A stretch of DNA of 47,938 bases from Nocardioides sp. (GTDB lineage Bacteria; Actinomycetota; Actinomycetes; Propionibacteriales; Nocardioidaceae), in the NCBI GenBank assembly GCA_003519585.1, contig DOWL01000175.1, positions 1 through 47,938 on the forward strand, read 5' to 3'. The first letter of the stretch is position 1; each line of letters begins with the position of its first letter. Of this stretch, positions 32,432-40,565 are shown in pieces. The position numbers were made by a program, and so were the translations under genes. Under the pieces are notes generated by a model that did not search any database, was not told the origin of the DNA, and was given only the letters and a program-made list of their open reading frames with translations.

Positions 32432-32842
32432 ATGAGCGACGCGCTCGGCGACGTCAGACATGCGATCGAGAACCTCCTCTACACCTACGCACGACTGGCC
32501 GACGATCTCGACGCCGAGGGCATCGGGACGCTGATGGCGCGGGCCACGGTGATCTCCGGCGGGCAGAGCTCGACCGGCCGCGACGAGGTGGTGGCGCGAC
32601 TGACCCCGCTGTTCGCCGAGGTCGAGAAGAGCCGGCACCTGATGAGCAACATCGTCGTGACCCTCGGGCCGGACGCAGCGACCGCGAGCGCCACCCTTCT
32701 CTACGACAAGTGGGAGATCCACGACGAGCCGGTGGTCATGGCTTCGGGCCGCTACGCCAGCGAGTTCGCACGCAACGAGGACGGCTGGTACTTCACCTCC
32801 CACCACGTGCAGAATGCCTGGCGACGGGCGGTGCCGGCGTGA
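32432..32842 (+). CDS. SnoaL/NTF2-like protein
   Basis: 136 residues, ATG with GAAAGGA upstream. The alpha+beta cone fold is suggested by VRHAIENLLYTYARLADDLDAEGIGTLM, TGRDEVVARLTPLF, SRHLMSNIVVTLG and GRYASEFARNEDGWYFTSHHVQNAW. In such proteins the first helix carries Tyr/Asp and the His near HLMSN may be catalytic, as in limonene epoxide hydrolase- and steroid isomerase-like relatives. It could isomerise, dehydrate or hydrate a cyclic intermediate. It is coupled by GTGA to the ABC ATPase, so import and first conversion are expressed together. Confidence 0.82.
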   Translation: MSDALGDVRHAIENLLYTYARLADDLDAEGIGTLMARATVISGGQSSTGRDEVVARLTPLFAEVEKSRHLMSNIVVTLGPDAATASATLLYDKWEIHDEPVVMASGRYASEFARNEDGWYFTSHHVQNAWRRAVPA

Positions 32843-34347
32843 CCGAGGGACCACTCAGCGTCGAGGTCCGGGGCGTCTCCAAGCGGTACGGCGCGGTCAC
32901 CGCTCTCGACGATGTCGACTTCGAGCTGCGGCCCGGCGAGGTGATGGCCCTGCTCGGCCAGAACGGCGCGGGCAAGAGCACGCTGGTGAAGGTCCTCTCG
33001 GGGCTCGTGGCTCCGGACTCCGGGACCGTGTCGATCGCGGGTGCCCCGGTCGCGCTCCGCTCGAGCAGCCGGTCCCAGGGGCTCGGGATCGCCGTGGTGC
33101 AGCAGGAGTACAGCTCGGTCCCCAACCTCACGATCGCGGAGAACCTCGTCCTGGGTCAGGCCTCGGCCCCCGCGGTCTGGTCCAAGCGGCGGCTCGCGAC
33201 CCAGGCCCGCGAGCATCTCGGCCGGGTCGGCCTGGCCGGCCTGGACCCGCTCACGTTCGTCTCCGAGCTCAGCGTTGCCGAGCGCCAACTCGTGGAGATC
33301 GCTCGGGTGCTCTCGCGCGACGCGCGGATCCTGCTTTTCGACGAGCCCACCGCCGCCCTGTCCGACGCCGAGATCGCGCGGGTGCTCGGCGTCGTCCGGT
33401 CGTTGGCCGAGGACGGGCGCAGCATCATCTACGTCACGCACCGACTGCCCGAGGTGTTCGCGGTCGCCGACCGGGTCACGATCTTCCGCGACGGACGCAG
33501 CCTGGCCCCCGTCGCCACCTCGGAGCTCGACGTCGACGCGATCGTCACATTGATGTTGGGCCGCAAGCTCGACGTGCTCTTCCCCGAACGCTCCGAGACC
33601 TCCAGTGACCCGCTGCTGGTCGTCGACCAGCTCAAGTCGGCGGGGCTCTCCACGCCTGCTTCGCTCGTCGTACGGTCCGGAGAGATCCTCGGTCTCACTG
33701 GGCAGATGGGCAGCGGCGCCGGCGCGCCCGTGCGGGCCATCGCCGGGTGCGACCCGGTGGAGACGGGCACCGTCACGGTGGCCGGCGAGCAGGTCTCGCT
33801 CGCGCACCGCAGCAGCGGCATCGGCAGCGGGATCGCCTACTGCTCCTCCGACCGTCAGCTCGACGGGATCTTCGCCGGGCTCACCATCCAGAAGAACCTG
33901 TCCAGCCCCTGGCTCGGCGACGTCTCTCGGCGTGGGGTGCTCTCGCCGACCGCTGAACGGCGACTCGCCCAGGATGCCGCCACCCGCTTCGCTATCGACG
34001 TCAAGCGGCTCGGCTCGGACGTCGCTACGCTGAGCGGAGGCAACCAGCAGAAGGTCGCACTCGGCCGGTGGACCGCCGGCAGCGCGCGCGTGCTGCTCGT
34101 CGAGGAGCCGACCCGGGGCGTCGACGTCGGTGCCCGGGCTGAGATCTACCACCGGCTTCGACTCCTGTGCGAGCAGGGGTTGGCGGTGGTGGTGGCCTCG
34201 TCCGACACCGCCGAGGTCTTCGGGCTCTGCGACCGGATCGGCACCTTCTCCCGCGGCGAGCTCACTGCGCTGCGCGACCATGACGAGTGGACGGAGGCTG
34301 AGCTGGTGCGCCAGGTCATGCACAGCGGAGCGGCGGGTGCCGCATGA
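32839..34347 (+). CDS. Ribose/galactose-type ABC transporter ATPase (two fused ATP-binding domains)
   Basis: 502 residues, GTG overlapping the SnoaL stop. Domain 1: Walker A GQNGAGKST (40-48), signature SVAERQLVEIAR, Walker B ILLFDEPTAAL, and the His-switch VTHRL. Domain 2: the Walker A position reads GQMGSGAGAP, lacking the GK[ST] core as in RbsA-like proteins, while LSGGNQQKVALGRW and VLLVEEPTRGVDVG are intact. Such proteins energise import of monosaccharides and other polar small molecules. Here it works with two permeases downstream and the lipoprotein at 29270-30418. Confidence 0.93.
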   Translation: MTEGPLSVEVRGVSKRYGAVTALDDVDFELRPGEVMALLGQNGAGKSTLVKVLSGLVAPDSGTVSIAGAPVALRSSSRSQGLGIAVVQQEYSSVPNLTIAENLVLGQASAPAVWSKRRLATQAREHLGRVGLAGLDPLTFVSELSVAERQLVEIARVLSRDARILLFDEPTAALSDAEIARVLGVVRSLAEDGRSIIYVTHRLPEVFAVADRVTIFRDGRSLAPVATSELDVDAIVTLMLGRKLDVLFPERSETSSDPLLVVDQLKSAGLSTPASLVVRSGEILGLTGQMGSGAGAPVRAIAGCDPVETGTVTVAGEQVSLAHRSSGIGSGIAYCSSDRQLDGIFAGLTIQKNLSSPWLGDVSRRGVLSPTAERRLAQDAATRFAIDVKRLGSDVATLSGGNQQKVALGRWTAGSARVLLVEEPTRGVDVGARAEIYHRLRLLCEQGLAVVVASSDTAEVFGLCDRIGTFSRGELTALRDHDEWTEAELVRQVMHSGAAGAA

Positions 34348-35351
34348 GCGCCGACACCTCGCTCGCCGAGCCGAGCGCCCGCGCGGGGCAGGAGAAGGCC
34401 GACCGGACAGCTCGGCGGCGCAGCGCACTGCTGCGGCCCGGTGCCCCCTGGCAGCTCCCGGTCGTCATCGTCCTGGTCGCCATCGGCTCCGCACTCGTGA
34501 CACCGGGCTTCCTGGCAGCCGACAACATCCGCGCGATCCTGATCACCTCCTCGGTGACCGGAGTGGTCGCGGTGTCGATGACCGCGGTGACCCTGTCGGG
34601 CCACTTCTTCTCGCTGAGCACCGAGCAGACCGCGCTCCTCGGGGCGATGCTGTTCGCCTGGCTGGTCGGCTCCGATACACCGGTCCTGCTCGCCCTGCTG
34701 GTGACCCTGGCTGTCGTCGCGCTGACCGGCGTCGTTCAGGGCGTGGTCGTCGCCATCGGGCTGAACCCGATCATCACGACCCTCGCGGCCGGCTCGGTGA
34801 TCGGCGGGCTCGTGGCCGGGATCAGCCACAACGAGAACATCATGACCGGTGATGCGAGCCTCTCGTGGCTCGGCACCGCGCAGCCGTTGGGGATCCCGGC
34901 GGTCGTCATCATCTTCGCGCTGGTGACGATCCTGTGCACCTTCGTCTCCAGCGGCACCGTCATCGGGCGCCAGACGCTCCTCACCGGTGCCAACAGCAAG
35001 GCCGCGGTGCTCGCCGGCGTACCGGTCAAGGTGGTCGCGGTCGTGGTCTTCGCCATGGTCGCCACCGGCTCCGGGCTGGCCGGCATCATGACCGCTTCGA
35101 CGCTCGGCTACGCGAGCACCGCGATGTTCGCCACCCTCACCTTCGACGTGATCGCGGCGGTCCTCGTCGGTGGCACCTCCATCCAGGGCGGGTCCGGGTC
35201 GCCACTGCGCTCGGCCGGCGGCGCGATCCTGATCTCGGAGATCAACTCGCTGATGCTGCTCAACAACGTGACCTCCGGGATGCGGATGCTGGTGCAGGGC
35301 GCGCTGGTGCTCGCGGTCATCGCCCTCCTGCACACGAGGAGGACGCGGTGA
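34344..35351 (+). CDS. ABC transporter permease 1 (RbsC-type)
   Basis: 335 residues, ATG overlapping the ATPase stop. A polar N-terminal tail of about 35 residues precedes 8-10 hydrophobic segments. SGHFFSLSTEQTALLGAML matches the conserved 'G.iDLSvg....l..' region of ribose-type permeases, and NPIITTLAAGSVIGGLVAGIS and VLVGGTSIQGGSGSPLRSAGGAILI match the C-terminal consensus. Note that the first of these lacks the usual Asp-Leu-Ser. It pairs with permease 2 as a heterodimer. Confidence 0.9.
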   Translation: MSADTSLAEPSARAGQEKADRTARRRSALLRPGAPWQLPVVIVLVAIGSALVTPGFLAADNIRAILITSSVTGVVAVSMTAVTLSGHFFSLSTEQTALLGAMLFAWLVGSDTPVLLALLVTLAVVALTGVVQGVVVAIGLNPIITTLAAGSVIGGLVAGISHNENIMTGDASLSWLGTAQPLGIPAVVIIFALVTILCTFVSSGTVIGRQTLLTGANSKAAVLAGVPVKVVAVVVFAMVATGSGLAGIMTASTLGYASTAMFATLTFDVIAAVLVGGTSIQGGSGSPLRSAGGAILISEINSLMLLNNVTSGMRMLVQGALVLAVIALLHTRRTR

Positions 35352-36340
35352 TGCGCGGGCTAGGTCTCCGGCTGGTCGACGCCGTCAAGCCGTACGCGCT
35401 CCAGATCGTGCTGCTCATCGGGCTGTGGTGGGGGTTCTCGGCCACCACACCGCTCTTCACCGGGATCAGCAGCGTGTACGCCGTCGTCGAGGGCTTCGCC
35501 GTACTCGGGCTGATCTCCGTCGGGTTGCTGGTGCCCGTGCTCGCTGGCGAGCTCGACCTGTCCGTCGCCGCCATGGCGGCGCTGGCCGGCGGCATCGCCG
35601 TGCGGGTGGCCGGGCTCGGGCTGGTGCCCGCACTGGCCATCGCCACCCTGGCCGGGCTGGTGATCGGCGCGATCCAGGGCGGCGTCCTCTCCCGCCTGGG
35701 CATCAGCTCGGTGGTCTTCACCATCGGCACCATGCTCGGCCTGCAGGGGCTGGCGTTCCTCGTCTCCGACAATGCGGCACTGCCACTCGAGGACTTCTCG
35801 GTCTCCGACCCGCTGCTCAACCGCTGGAGCTTCCTCTCCCCCAGCAGCCTGGTCGCCATCGCCGTCTTCGGGCTGGTGTGGTTCCTGCTGGCCTGCACCA
35901 AGATCGGCCGCGAGGTGTACGCCTTCGGTGGCGGCCGCCGTGAGGCCGCGGCTGCCGGCGTCTCCCAGCTGCGGGTCATGGTCGTGGCGTTCGCCGTGTG
36001 CGGGGGCTGCGCGGCCCTGGCCGGCGCGATGGCGTCGATCAAGAGCGGCAGTTCGACACCGGGCGGCTACACCGACCTCCTGCTGATCGCGCCGGCGGCG
36101 ATCCTCGTGGGCGGCATCAACCTCGACGGCGGCCGCGGCACCGTGATCAACGTCGTCCTGGGCGTCGCGATCATCTCCGTGGTCCGCTCAGGACTGGGAT
36201 TCCGTGGCGTCGAGTCCTACATCGTCGACCTCGCCGTCGGAGGTTTGCTCCTCGTCTTCGTCGTCGCCGACTTCTTCATCCAGCGGGCGGCCGGGCAGCG
36301 CAGTCGTGCGCGGACCGCCCGCCGGGTGTTGACCGGTTGA
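35351..36340 (+). CDS. ABC transporter permease 2 (RbsC-type)
   Basis: About 329 residues. The ATG shares a base with the preceding stop; GAGGAGG lies eight bases upstream (a GTG one codon earlier is also possible). VLAGELDLSVAAMAALAGGIAVRV is the classic 'GeiDLSvG' region, ISSVVFTIGTMLGLQGLAFLVS and ILVGGINLDGGRGTVINVVLGVAIISVVRSGL fit the rest of the family. The C-terminus is basic (RSRARTARR). It is the last gene of the operon and converges with an aldehyde dehydrogenase gene only eight bases away. Confidence 0.92.
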   Translation: MRGLGLRLVDAVKPYALQIVLLIGLWWGFSATTPLFTGISSVYAVVEGFAVLGLISVGLLVPVLAGELDLSVAAMAALAGGIAVRVAGLGLVPALAIATLAGLVIGAIQGGVLSRLGISSVVFTIGTMLGLQGLAFLVSDNAALPLEDFSVSDPLLNRWSFLSPSSLVAIAVFGLVWFLLACTKIGREVYAFGGGRREAAAAGVSQLRVMVVAFAVCGGCAALAGAMASIKSGSSTPGGYTDLLLIAPAAILVGGINLDGGRGTVINVVLGVAIISVVRSGLGFRGVESYIVDLAVGGLLLVFVVADFFIQRAAGQRSRARTARRVLTG

Positions 36341-36348
36341 GCCGCGGC

Positions 36349-37740
36349 TCAGGACTTCTTGACGTAGAAGAGTCGCTTGTTGACGAACTCGTCCATGCCG
36401 AGCGGGCCGAGCTCGCGTCCGAAGCCGCTGCGCTTCACGCCACCGAACGGCACCTCGGCGCCCTCGCCAGCCGGGGTGTTCACGTTGGCCATGCCGACGT
36501 CGAGACCGGCGGCGACGCGGGCGGCCCGGTCGGGGTCGGTGCTGAAGACCGCACCACCGAGGCCGTACGGCGTGTCGTTGGCCAGTCGCAACGCCTCCTC
36601 GTCCGAGGACACCTTGTAGACCACCGCAACCGGCCCGAACAGCTCCTCGCGGTAGGCGCGCATCTCGGGAGTGACGTCGGTCAGCACGGCGGGCGAGTAG
36701 TACGCCGAGGGGCCATCGGCCGCCTCGCCGCCGACGTGCAACTGCGCACCGTGGGCGACAGCGTCGTCCACGACTTCCTTGAGCCGCTCGAGCGCCAGCC
36801 GTGAGGACAGTGGTGCGAAGGTGCCGTCGGCTCCCTCGGCCGGGTCGCCCGGCCGGAGTCCACTGGCCAGGTCGACGAGCTTGCCGACGAACGGCTCGTA
36901 GACGTCGTCCATCACGATCATCCGCTTGTTGGAGTTGCAGGCCTGGCCGGTGTTGTAGATGCGCGTCCCCCAGGCCTGGGTGGCCGCGGCCTCGACGTCG
37001 TCGGTGTCCAGGACGACGTACGGATCGGATCCGCCGAGCTCGAGCACACACTTCTTGAGGTGCTGTCCGGCGACCGCGGCGATGGTGGAGCCGGCGCGCT
37101 CGGAGCCGGTCAGCGAGACGCCCTGGACCCGAGGGTCAGCGATGATCGTCTCGATCTGGGCGAACGTCGCGAAGACGTTGCGGAAGACACCGGCCGGCAC
37201 GCCCGCGTCGTCGAAGATCCGCTGAATGGCCTCCGCGCAACGCGGCACGGATTCGGCGTGCTTGAGCAGCATCGTGTTGCCCAGCACCAGATTGGGCGCG
37301 GTGAACCTGGCGACCTGGTAGTAGGGGAAGTTCCACGGCATCACGCCGAGCAGCAGCCCGATCGGCCGCTTCTGCACCACGGCCTCGTCGCCGCCGAAGG
37401 TGGTGATCGGCTGGTCGGTCGCGAGCCCCGGACCGTGCTCGGCGTAGTAGCCGAAGATCGCCTGGCAGAACTCCACCTCCTCCACGGCCTCACCCAGCGG
37501 CTTGCCCATCTCCTCCACCGCGATCCGGGCCAGCTCGTCGGCGCGCTCGGCGAACAGGTCACCGATCTTCTGGGTCAGCGCGGCGCGCTCCTCGATGGGC
37601 AGCTGACGCCAGGTCTCGAACGCGGACGCACCGGCGGCCAGAGCCGACCCGATGGCGTCGTCGGTGGTGAAGTCGAACGTCGCGGTGACCTCGCCGGTCG
37701 CGGGGTTGGTCGAGGCGTACGCGGGTTGGGATGCGGTCAT
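36349..37740 (-). CDS. NAD(P)-dependent succinate-semialdehyde-type aldehyde dehydrogenase
   Basis: 463 residues. The ATG giving MTASQPAYASTNPATGEV is preferred; upstream codons overlap the divergent IclR gene. Motifs are VMPWNFPYYQVAR (oxyanion Asn), ELGGSDPYVVL (general-base Glu), NTGQACNSNKR (catalytic Cys) and PFGGVKRSGFGRELG. These resemble the GabD/Sad subgroup, which oxidises succinate semialdehyde and related short aldehydes. The ending DEFVNKRLFYVKK is also typical. Gene context (IclR divergent, 40-base gap) suggests catabolic control. It may or may not belong to the ABC/SDR pathway. Confidence 0.87.
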   Translation of the reverse strand: MTASQPAYASTNPATGEVTATFDFTTDDAIGSALAAGASAFETWRQLPIEERAALTQKIGDLFAERADELARIAVEEMGKPLGEAVEEVEFCQAIFGYYAEHGPGLATDQPITTFGGDEAVVQKRPIGLLLGVMPWNFPYYQVARFTAPNLVLGNTMLLKHAESVPRCAEAIQRIFDDAGVPAGVFRNVFATFAQIETIIADPRVQGVSLTGSERAGSTIAAVAGQHLKKCVLELGGSDPYVVLDTDDVEAAATQAWGTRIYNTGQACNSNKRMIVMDDVYEPFVGKLVDLASGLRPGDPAEGADGTFAPLSSRLALERLKEVVDDAVAHGAQLHVGGEAADGPSAYYSPAVLTDVTPEMRAYREELFGPVAVVYKVSSDEEALRLANDTPYGLGGAVFSTDPDRAARVAAGLDVGMANVNTPAGEGAEVPFGGVKRSGFGRELGPLGMDEFVNKRLFYVKKS

Positions 37741-37780
37741 GCCCCTAGGGTCCCGCATCAGGTCAAGTAGCGTCTGCGCC

Positions 37781-38542
37781 GTGCGGCCGCCCGGGGAGGA
37801 CAAGACACGCGTGCAGTCGGTCGACCGTGCAGCCGAGCTCCTGCAAGCCGTGGCCCATTCCGCCGGGAAGGGTTCTACCGCACGGATGCTGGCCCACGCC
37901 ACCGGGCTCAACCGGGCGACCGCTTGGCGGATCCTGCGCACCCTCGAGTCCCGGGGTCTGGTCAACTGCGACCCGAGGACCCATCAGTACTCCATCGGGA
38001 CCGCCCTGGTCGAGCTGGCGCAGTTCGCGCCGACCGACACCTGGTCGACCCGGGCCCACGAGCGGTTGCGGACCCTGTCGTTGCAGACCCGGGAGACGAC
38101 CGCGCTGGCGCTGTTCGAGGACGGCGACCTGCGGTACGTCGACGAGGTGATGCGGGCCGGCGCACCGGCCGAGGAGAGCTGGCTCGGGAGCAACGCCGAT
38201 CCGCTCCACGCGACCTCCAGCGGCAAGGTCTACCTCGCCTACGCGAGCCAGCCGTTGCGGGCCCTCATCACCGAGCCCCTAGAGCGCTTCACCGACAGCA
38301 CCGTCACCTCCGTGAGCGAGCTGGAGAAGGAGGTCGCCGAGGTGCGCACCCTCGGCTACGGCCTCTGCCGCGGTGAACTGCTCCCCGATCTGTGGGGCGT
38401 CTCGGCTCCCCTCCTCACCCAGGACCGCCAGTTGCTCGGCGTCCTCAGCTGCTGGGGCCCGGCCTCACGCGGCGAACCCGAGCGGTTCGCAGCCCTCGGC
38501 TCCCTGATCCGCGATGCGGCGCGAGGCCTGCTCGCTCGCTAG
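37781..38542 (+). CDS. IclR-family transcriptional regulator
   Basis: 253 residues from a GTG. N-terminal winged helix: VQSVDRAAELLQAVAHSAG, TARMLAHATGLNRATAWRILRTLESRGLV. The C-terminal effector-binding domain shows HATSSGKVYLAYASQP, TVTSVSELEKEVAEVRTLGYGLCRGELLPDLWGVSAPLL and GVLSCWGP. Such regulators bind small organic acids. It is divergent from the aldehyde dehydrogenase, with only 40 bases between starts, so the two promoters must overlap. It could control both. Confidence 0.9.
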   Translation: MRPPGEDKTRVQSVDRAAELLQAVAHSAGKGSTARMLAHATGLNRATAWRILRTLESRGLVNCDPRTHQYSIGTALVELAQFAPTDTWSTRAHERLRTLSLQTRETTALALFEDGDLRYVDEVMRAGAPAEESWLGSNADPLHATSSGKVYLAYASQPLRALITEPLERFTDSTVTSVSELEKEVAEVRTLGYGLCRGELLPDLWGVSAPLLTQDRQLLGVLSCWGPASRGEPERFAALGSLIRDAARGLLAR

Positions 38543-38681
38543 ACGGGGTCACTGGCTACGTCGTTCGACGTATGCCGGGCCACCACACGACAGTCCTTCT
38601 GCTCAAGCCACGAGGTGCTCCGAGGCGCGAATCTTTGGGTGTCAGCACATCCGAGATCCACCACTGAGAAGGAGCACCATC

Positions 38682-39380
38682 ATGAACAAACCCAGCACCC
38701 CGACCGTCGTCCTCGTCCACGGCGCCTTCGTCGACGGCTCCGGTTGGAAGCCGGTCCACGACCTCCTGGTCCGCGACGGCATCGAGGTCGTCGTCAGCCA
38801 GCACTCGACCCAGTCGCTCACCGGTGACGTCGCCGAGGTCCAGCAGGTCATCGAAGCCCAGGACGGCCCCGTCGTCCTGGTCGGCCACTCCTACGGCGGC
38901 GTCGTCATCACCGAGGCGGGCACCCACCCGCAGGTGGCCGGCCTCGTGTACGTCGCGGCGTTCGCTCCCGACGCGGGCGAGTCGGTCGCCACGCTGATCG
39001 CCGACCCGGACCCGTCCGCGCCGGTCCCCCCGATCGTCCCTCGCAAGGACGGCGCGCTGGTCCTGGACCGCGAGCGGTTCCACGAGGGCTTCGCCGCCGA
39101 CCTCCCGGCCGAGGAGGCGCGGTTCATGGCCGACTCGCAGACCGCGTGGGGCGGCGCCGCCGTCGGCACCCCGGTCACCGAGCCCGCCTGGCGCACCCGA
39201 CCGAGCTGGTACGTCGTCGCGGGTGAGGACCACATGATCCCGCCCGCCGCGCAGCAGGGCATGGCCGCACGAGCCGGCGCCACCGTCGAGACGGTGACCG
39301 CCAGCCACTCGGTCTACGTCTCGCAGCCCGAGGCGGTCGCCGAGGTCATCCGGCAAGCCGTCCGGTCCGTCAGCGCCTGA
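38682..39380 (+). CDS. Alpha/beta-fold hydrolase
   Basis: 232 residues, ATG with GAAGGAG nine bases upstream. VVLVHGAFVDGSGWKPV is the oxyanion-loop start, VLVGHSYGGVVITEAG carries the nucleophile Ser, and TASHSVYVSQPEAVAEVI carries the likely catalytic His; the acid is probably in YVVAGEDHMIPP. This is the pattern of the small esterase/'signal peptide-like' hydrolases close to pyrethroid- and salicylate-esterase relatives. It is expected in the cytoplasm, since no signal sequence is seen. It is 34 bases upstream of a membrane protein gene and likely co-transcribed with it. Confidence 0.88.
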   Translation: MNKPSTPTVVLVHGAFVDGSGWKPVHDLLVRDGIEVVVSQHSTQSLTGDVAEVQQVIEAQDGPVVLVGHSYGGVVITEAGTHPQVAGLVYVAAFAPDAGESVATLIADPDPSAPVPPIVPRKDGALVLDRERFHEGFAADLPAEEARFMADSQTAWGGAAVGTPVTEPAWRTRPSWYVVAGEDHMIPPAAQQGMAARAGATVETVTASHSVYVSQPEAVAEVIRQAVRSVSA

Positions 39381-39414
39381 GCCCGTCGTCGATGCGACCT
39401 GAGGAGCACAGATC

Positions 39415-40533
39415 ATGGCCGTCAACCGCACACTCACCGCCCGGCGCACCTGGCTCACGCCGATCCTTCTCCTGATCGGCCTGGCCGTCGCGCTGCCCGC
39501 CATCTACCTGACCAGCACCGTCGACCCACAGGGTCACCTGAAGGCGCTTCCGGTCGCGCTGGTCGTCGGGGACGCGACCGTCGCCTCCGGCCCGTCGGAA
39601 GCCATCGCCGCGGCCATCGAGGCGAACGCCGGCGACGAGCTGTCGATCACCCGGATGAACGGCGACGAGCTCGACGCCGCGATGGAGAAGGACCAAGTCG
39701 CCGGCGCCGTCGTGATCCCAACCGACCTCGCGACCAGCCCGGTCGCCGTACTCACCAACGCCGGCGACGGCGGCCTCAACACCGCCCTCCTGCTCGGGAA
39801 CGTCACTCCCCTGCTGCACGGGATCTCCCAGCAGGCGGGTGGCTTCGAGATCACGACCGGCCCCTACGACGTGCTGCCGGACAACTCTGGCCTGGGCATG
39901 AGCGCCTTCTACTACGCCCTCGTGATCGTCCTGCTCGGCTTCATCGGCGCCTCCTTGGTCAGCCCGCTCGTCGACTCGGCGCTGGGCTTCCTGCCCAGTG
40001 AGATCGGTCCGCTCGTGGAGCGTCAGCCCTACACGCCGGTGTCCCGTCGGGCCACGTTCCTGGCGAAGGCGGCGGTGCTCGCCGGCGCCGCGCCGATCGC
40101 AGCGCTGGTCGTCCAACTCGTGGCCGGGCTGATCGGCGTCTCGGTCACCTCGCCCGTCACGCTCTGGGCGTTCGCGACCGCGGCGATCATCGCGATCGGC
40201 ACCAGCGCGCTCGCCGTACTGTCGATCTTCGGCGCGGGCATCGGCTCGCTCGTGAACACGCTGTTCTTCGTCGCCATGGCGATGGTCTCCTCCGGTGGCA
40301 CCGTGCCGCTCAACGCGACCCCGGGCTTCTTCCACTGGTTCTCCGCCATCGCTCCCTACCGCCACGTCGTGGACGGCACCCGCTCGCTGTTCTACTTCGA
40401 CGGCAACCTGAGCGCCGGCCTTGGCAGCGCCTGGCTCACCGTCCTCGTGGGTGGGACCATCGGGCTGCTGCTCGGGCTGGTGGTCACCTCGCTCTACGGC
40501 CGGGTCCCCGCCTTCAGCCGCCAGCCCCGCTGA
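39415..40533 (+). CDS. YhgE/Pip/SNG1-like membrane protein (ABC-2-type fold)
   Basis: 372 residues. One N-terminal helix (WLTPILLLIGLAVALPAIYL) is followed by an extracellular domain of about 150 residues (LPVALVVGDATVASGPSEAIAAAI onward). Five more helices follow, beginning FYYALVIVLLGFIGASL. This layout fits the YhgE/Pip N-terminal region and DUF3533 (SNG1-like) proteins related to ABC-2 permeases. No ATPase is next to it. It may export a hydrophobic compound or anchor surface proteins. It lies between a hydrolase and a LuxR regulator on the same strand. Confidence 0.75.
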   Translation: MAVNRTLTARRTWLTPILLLIGLAVALPAIYLTSTVDPQGHLKALPVALVVGDATVASGPSEAIAAAIEANAGDELSITRMNGDELDAAMEKDQVAGAVVIPTDLATSPVAVLTNAGDGGLNTALLLGNVTPLLHGISQQAGGFEITTGPYDVLPDNSGLGMSAFYYALVIVLLGFIGASLVSPLVDSALGFLPSEIGPLVERQPYTPVSRRATFLAKAAVLAGAAPIAALVVQLVAGLIGVSVTSPVTLWAFATAAIIAIGTSALAVLSIFGAGIGSLVNTLFFVAMAMVSSGGTVPLNATPGFFHWFSAIAPYRHVVDGTRSLFYFDGNLSAGLGSAWLTVLVGGTIGLLLGLVVTSLYGRVPAFSRQPR

Positions 40534-40565
40534 CCCGGGTCCACCCGGCGCTATCGTCCGCTGTC

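Noticed and set aside
38543-38681. Possible small gene between IclR and the hydrolase
   Set aside because: No frame with a ribosome-binding site and plausible composition; it looks like a promoter region.
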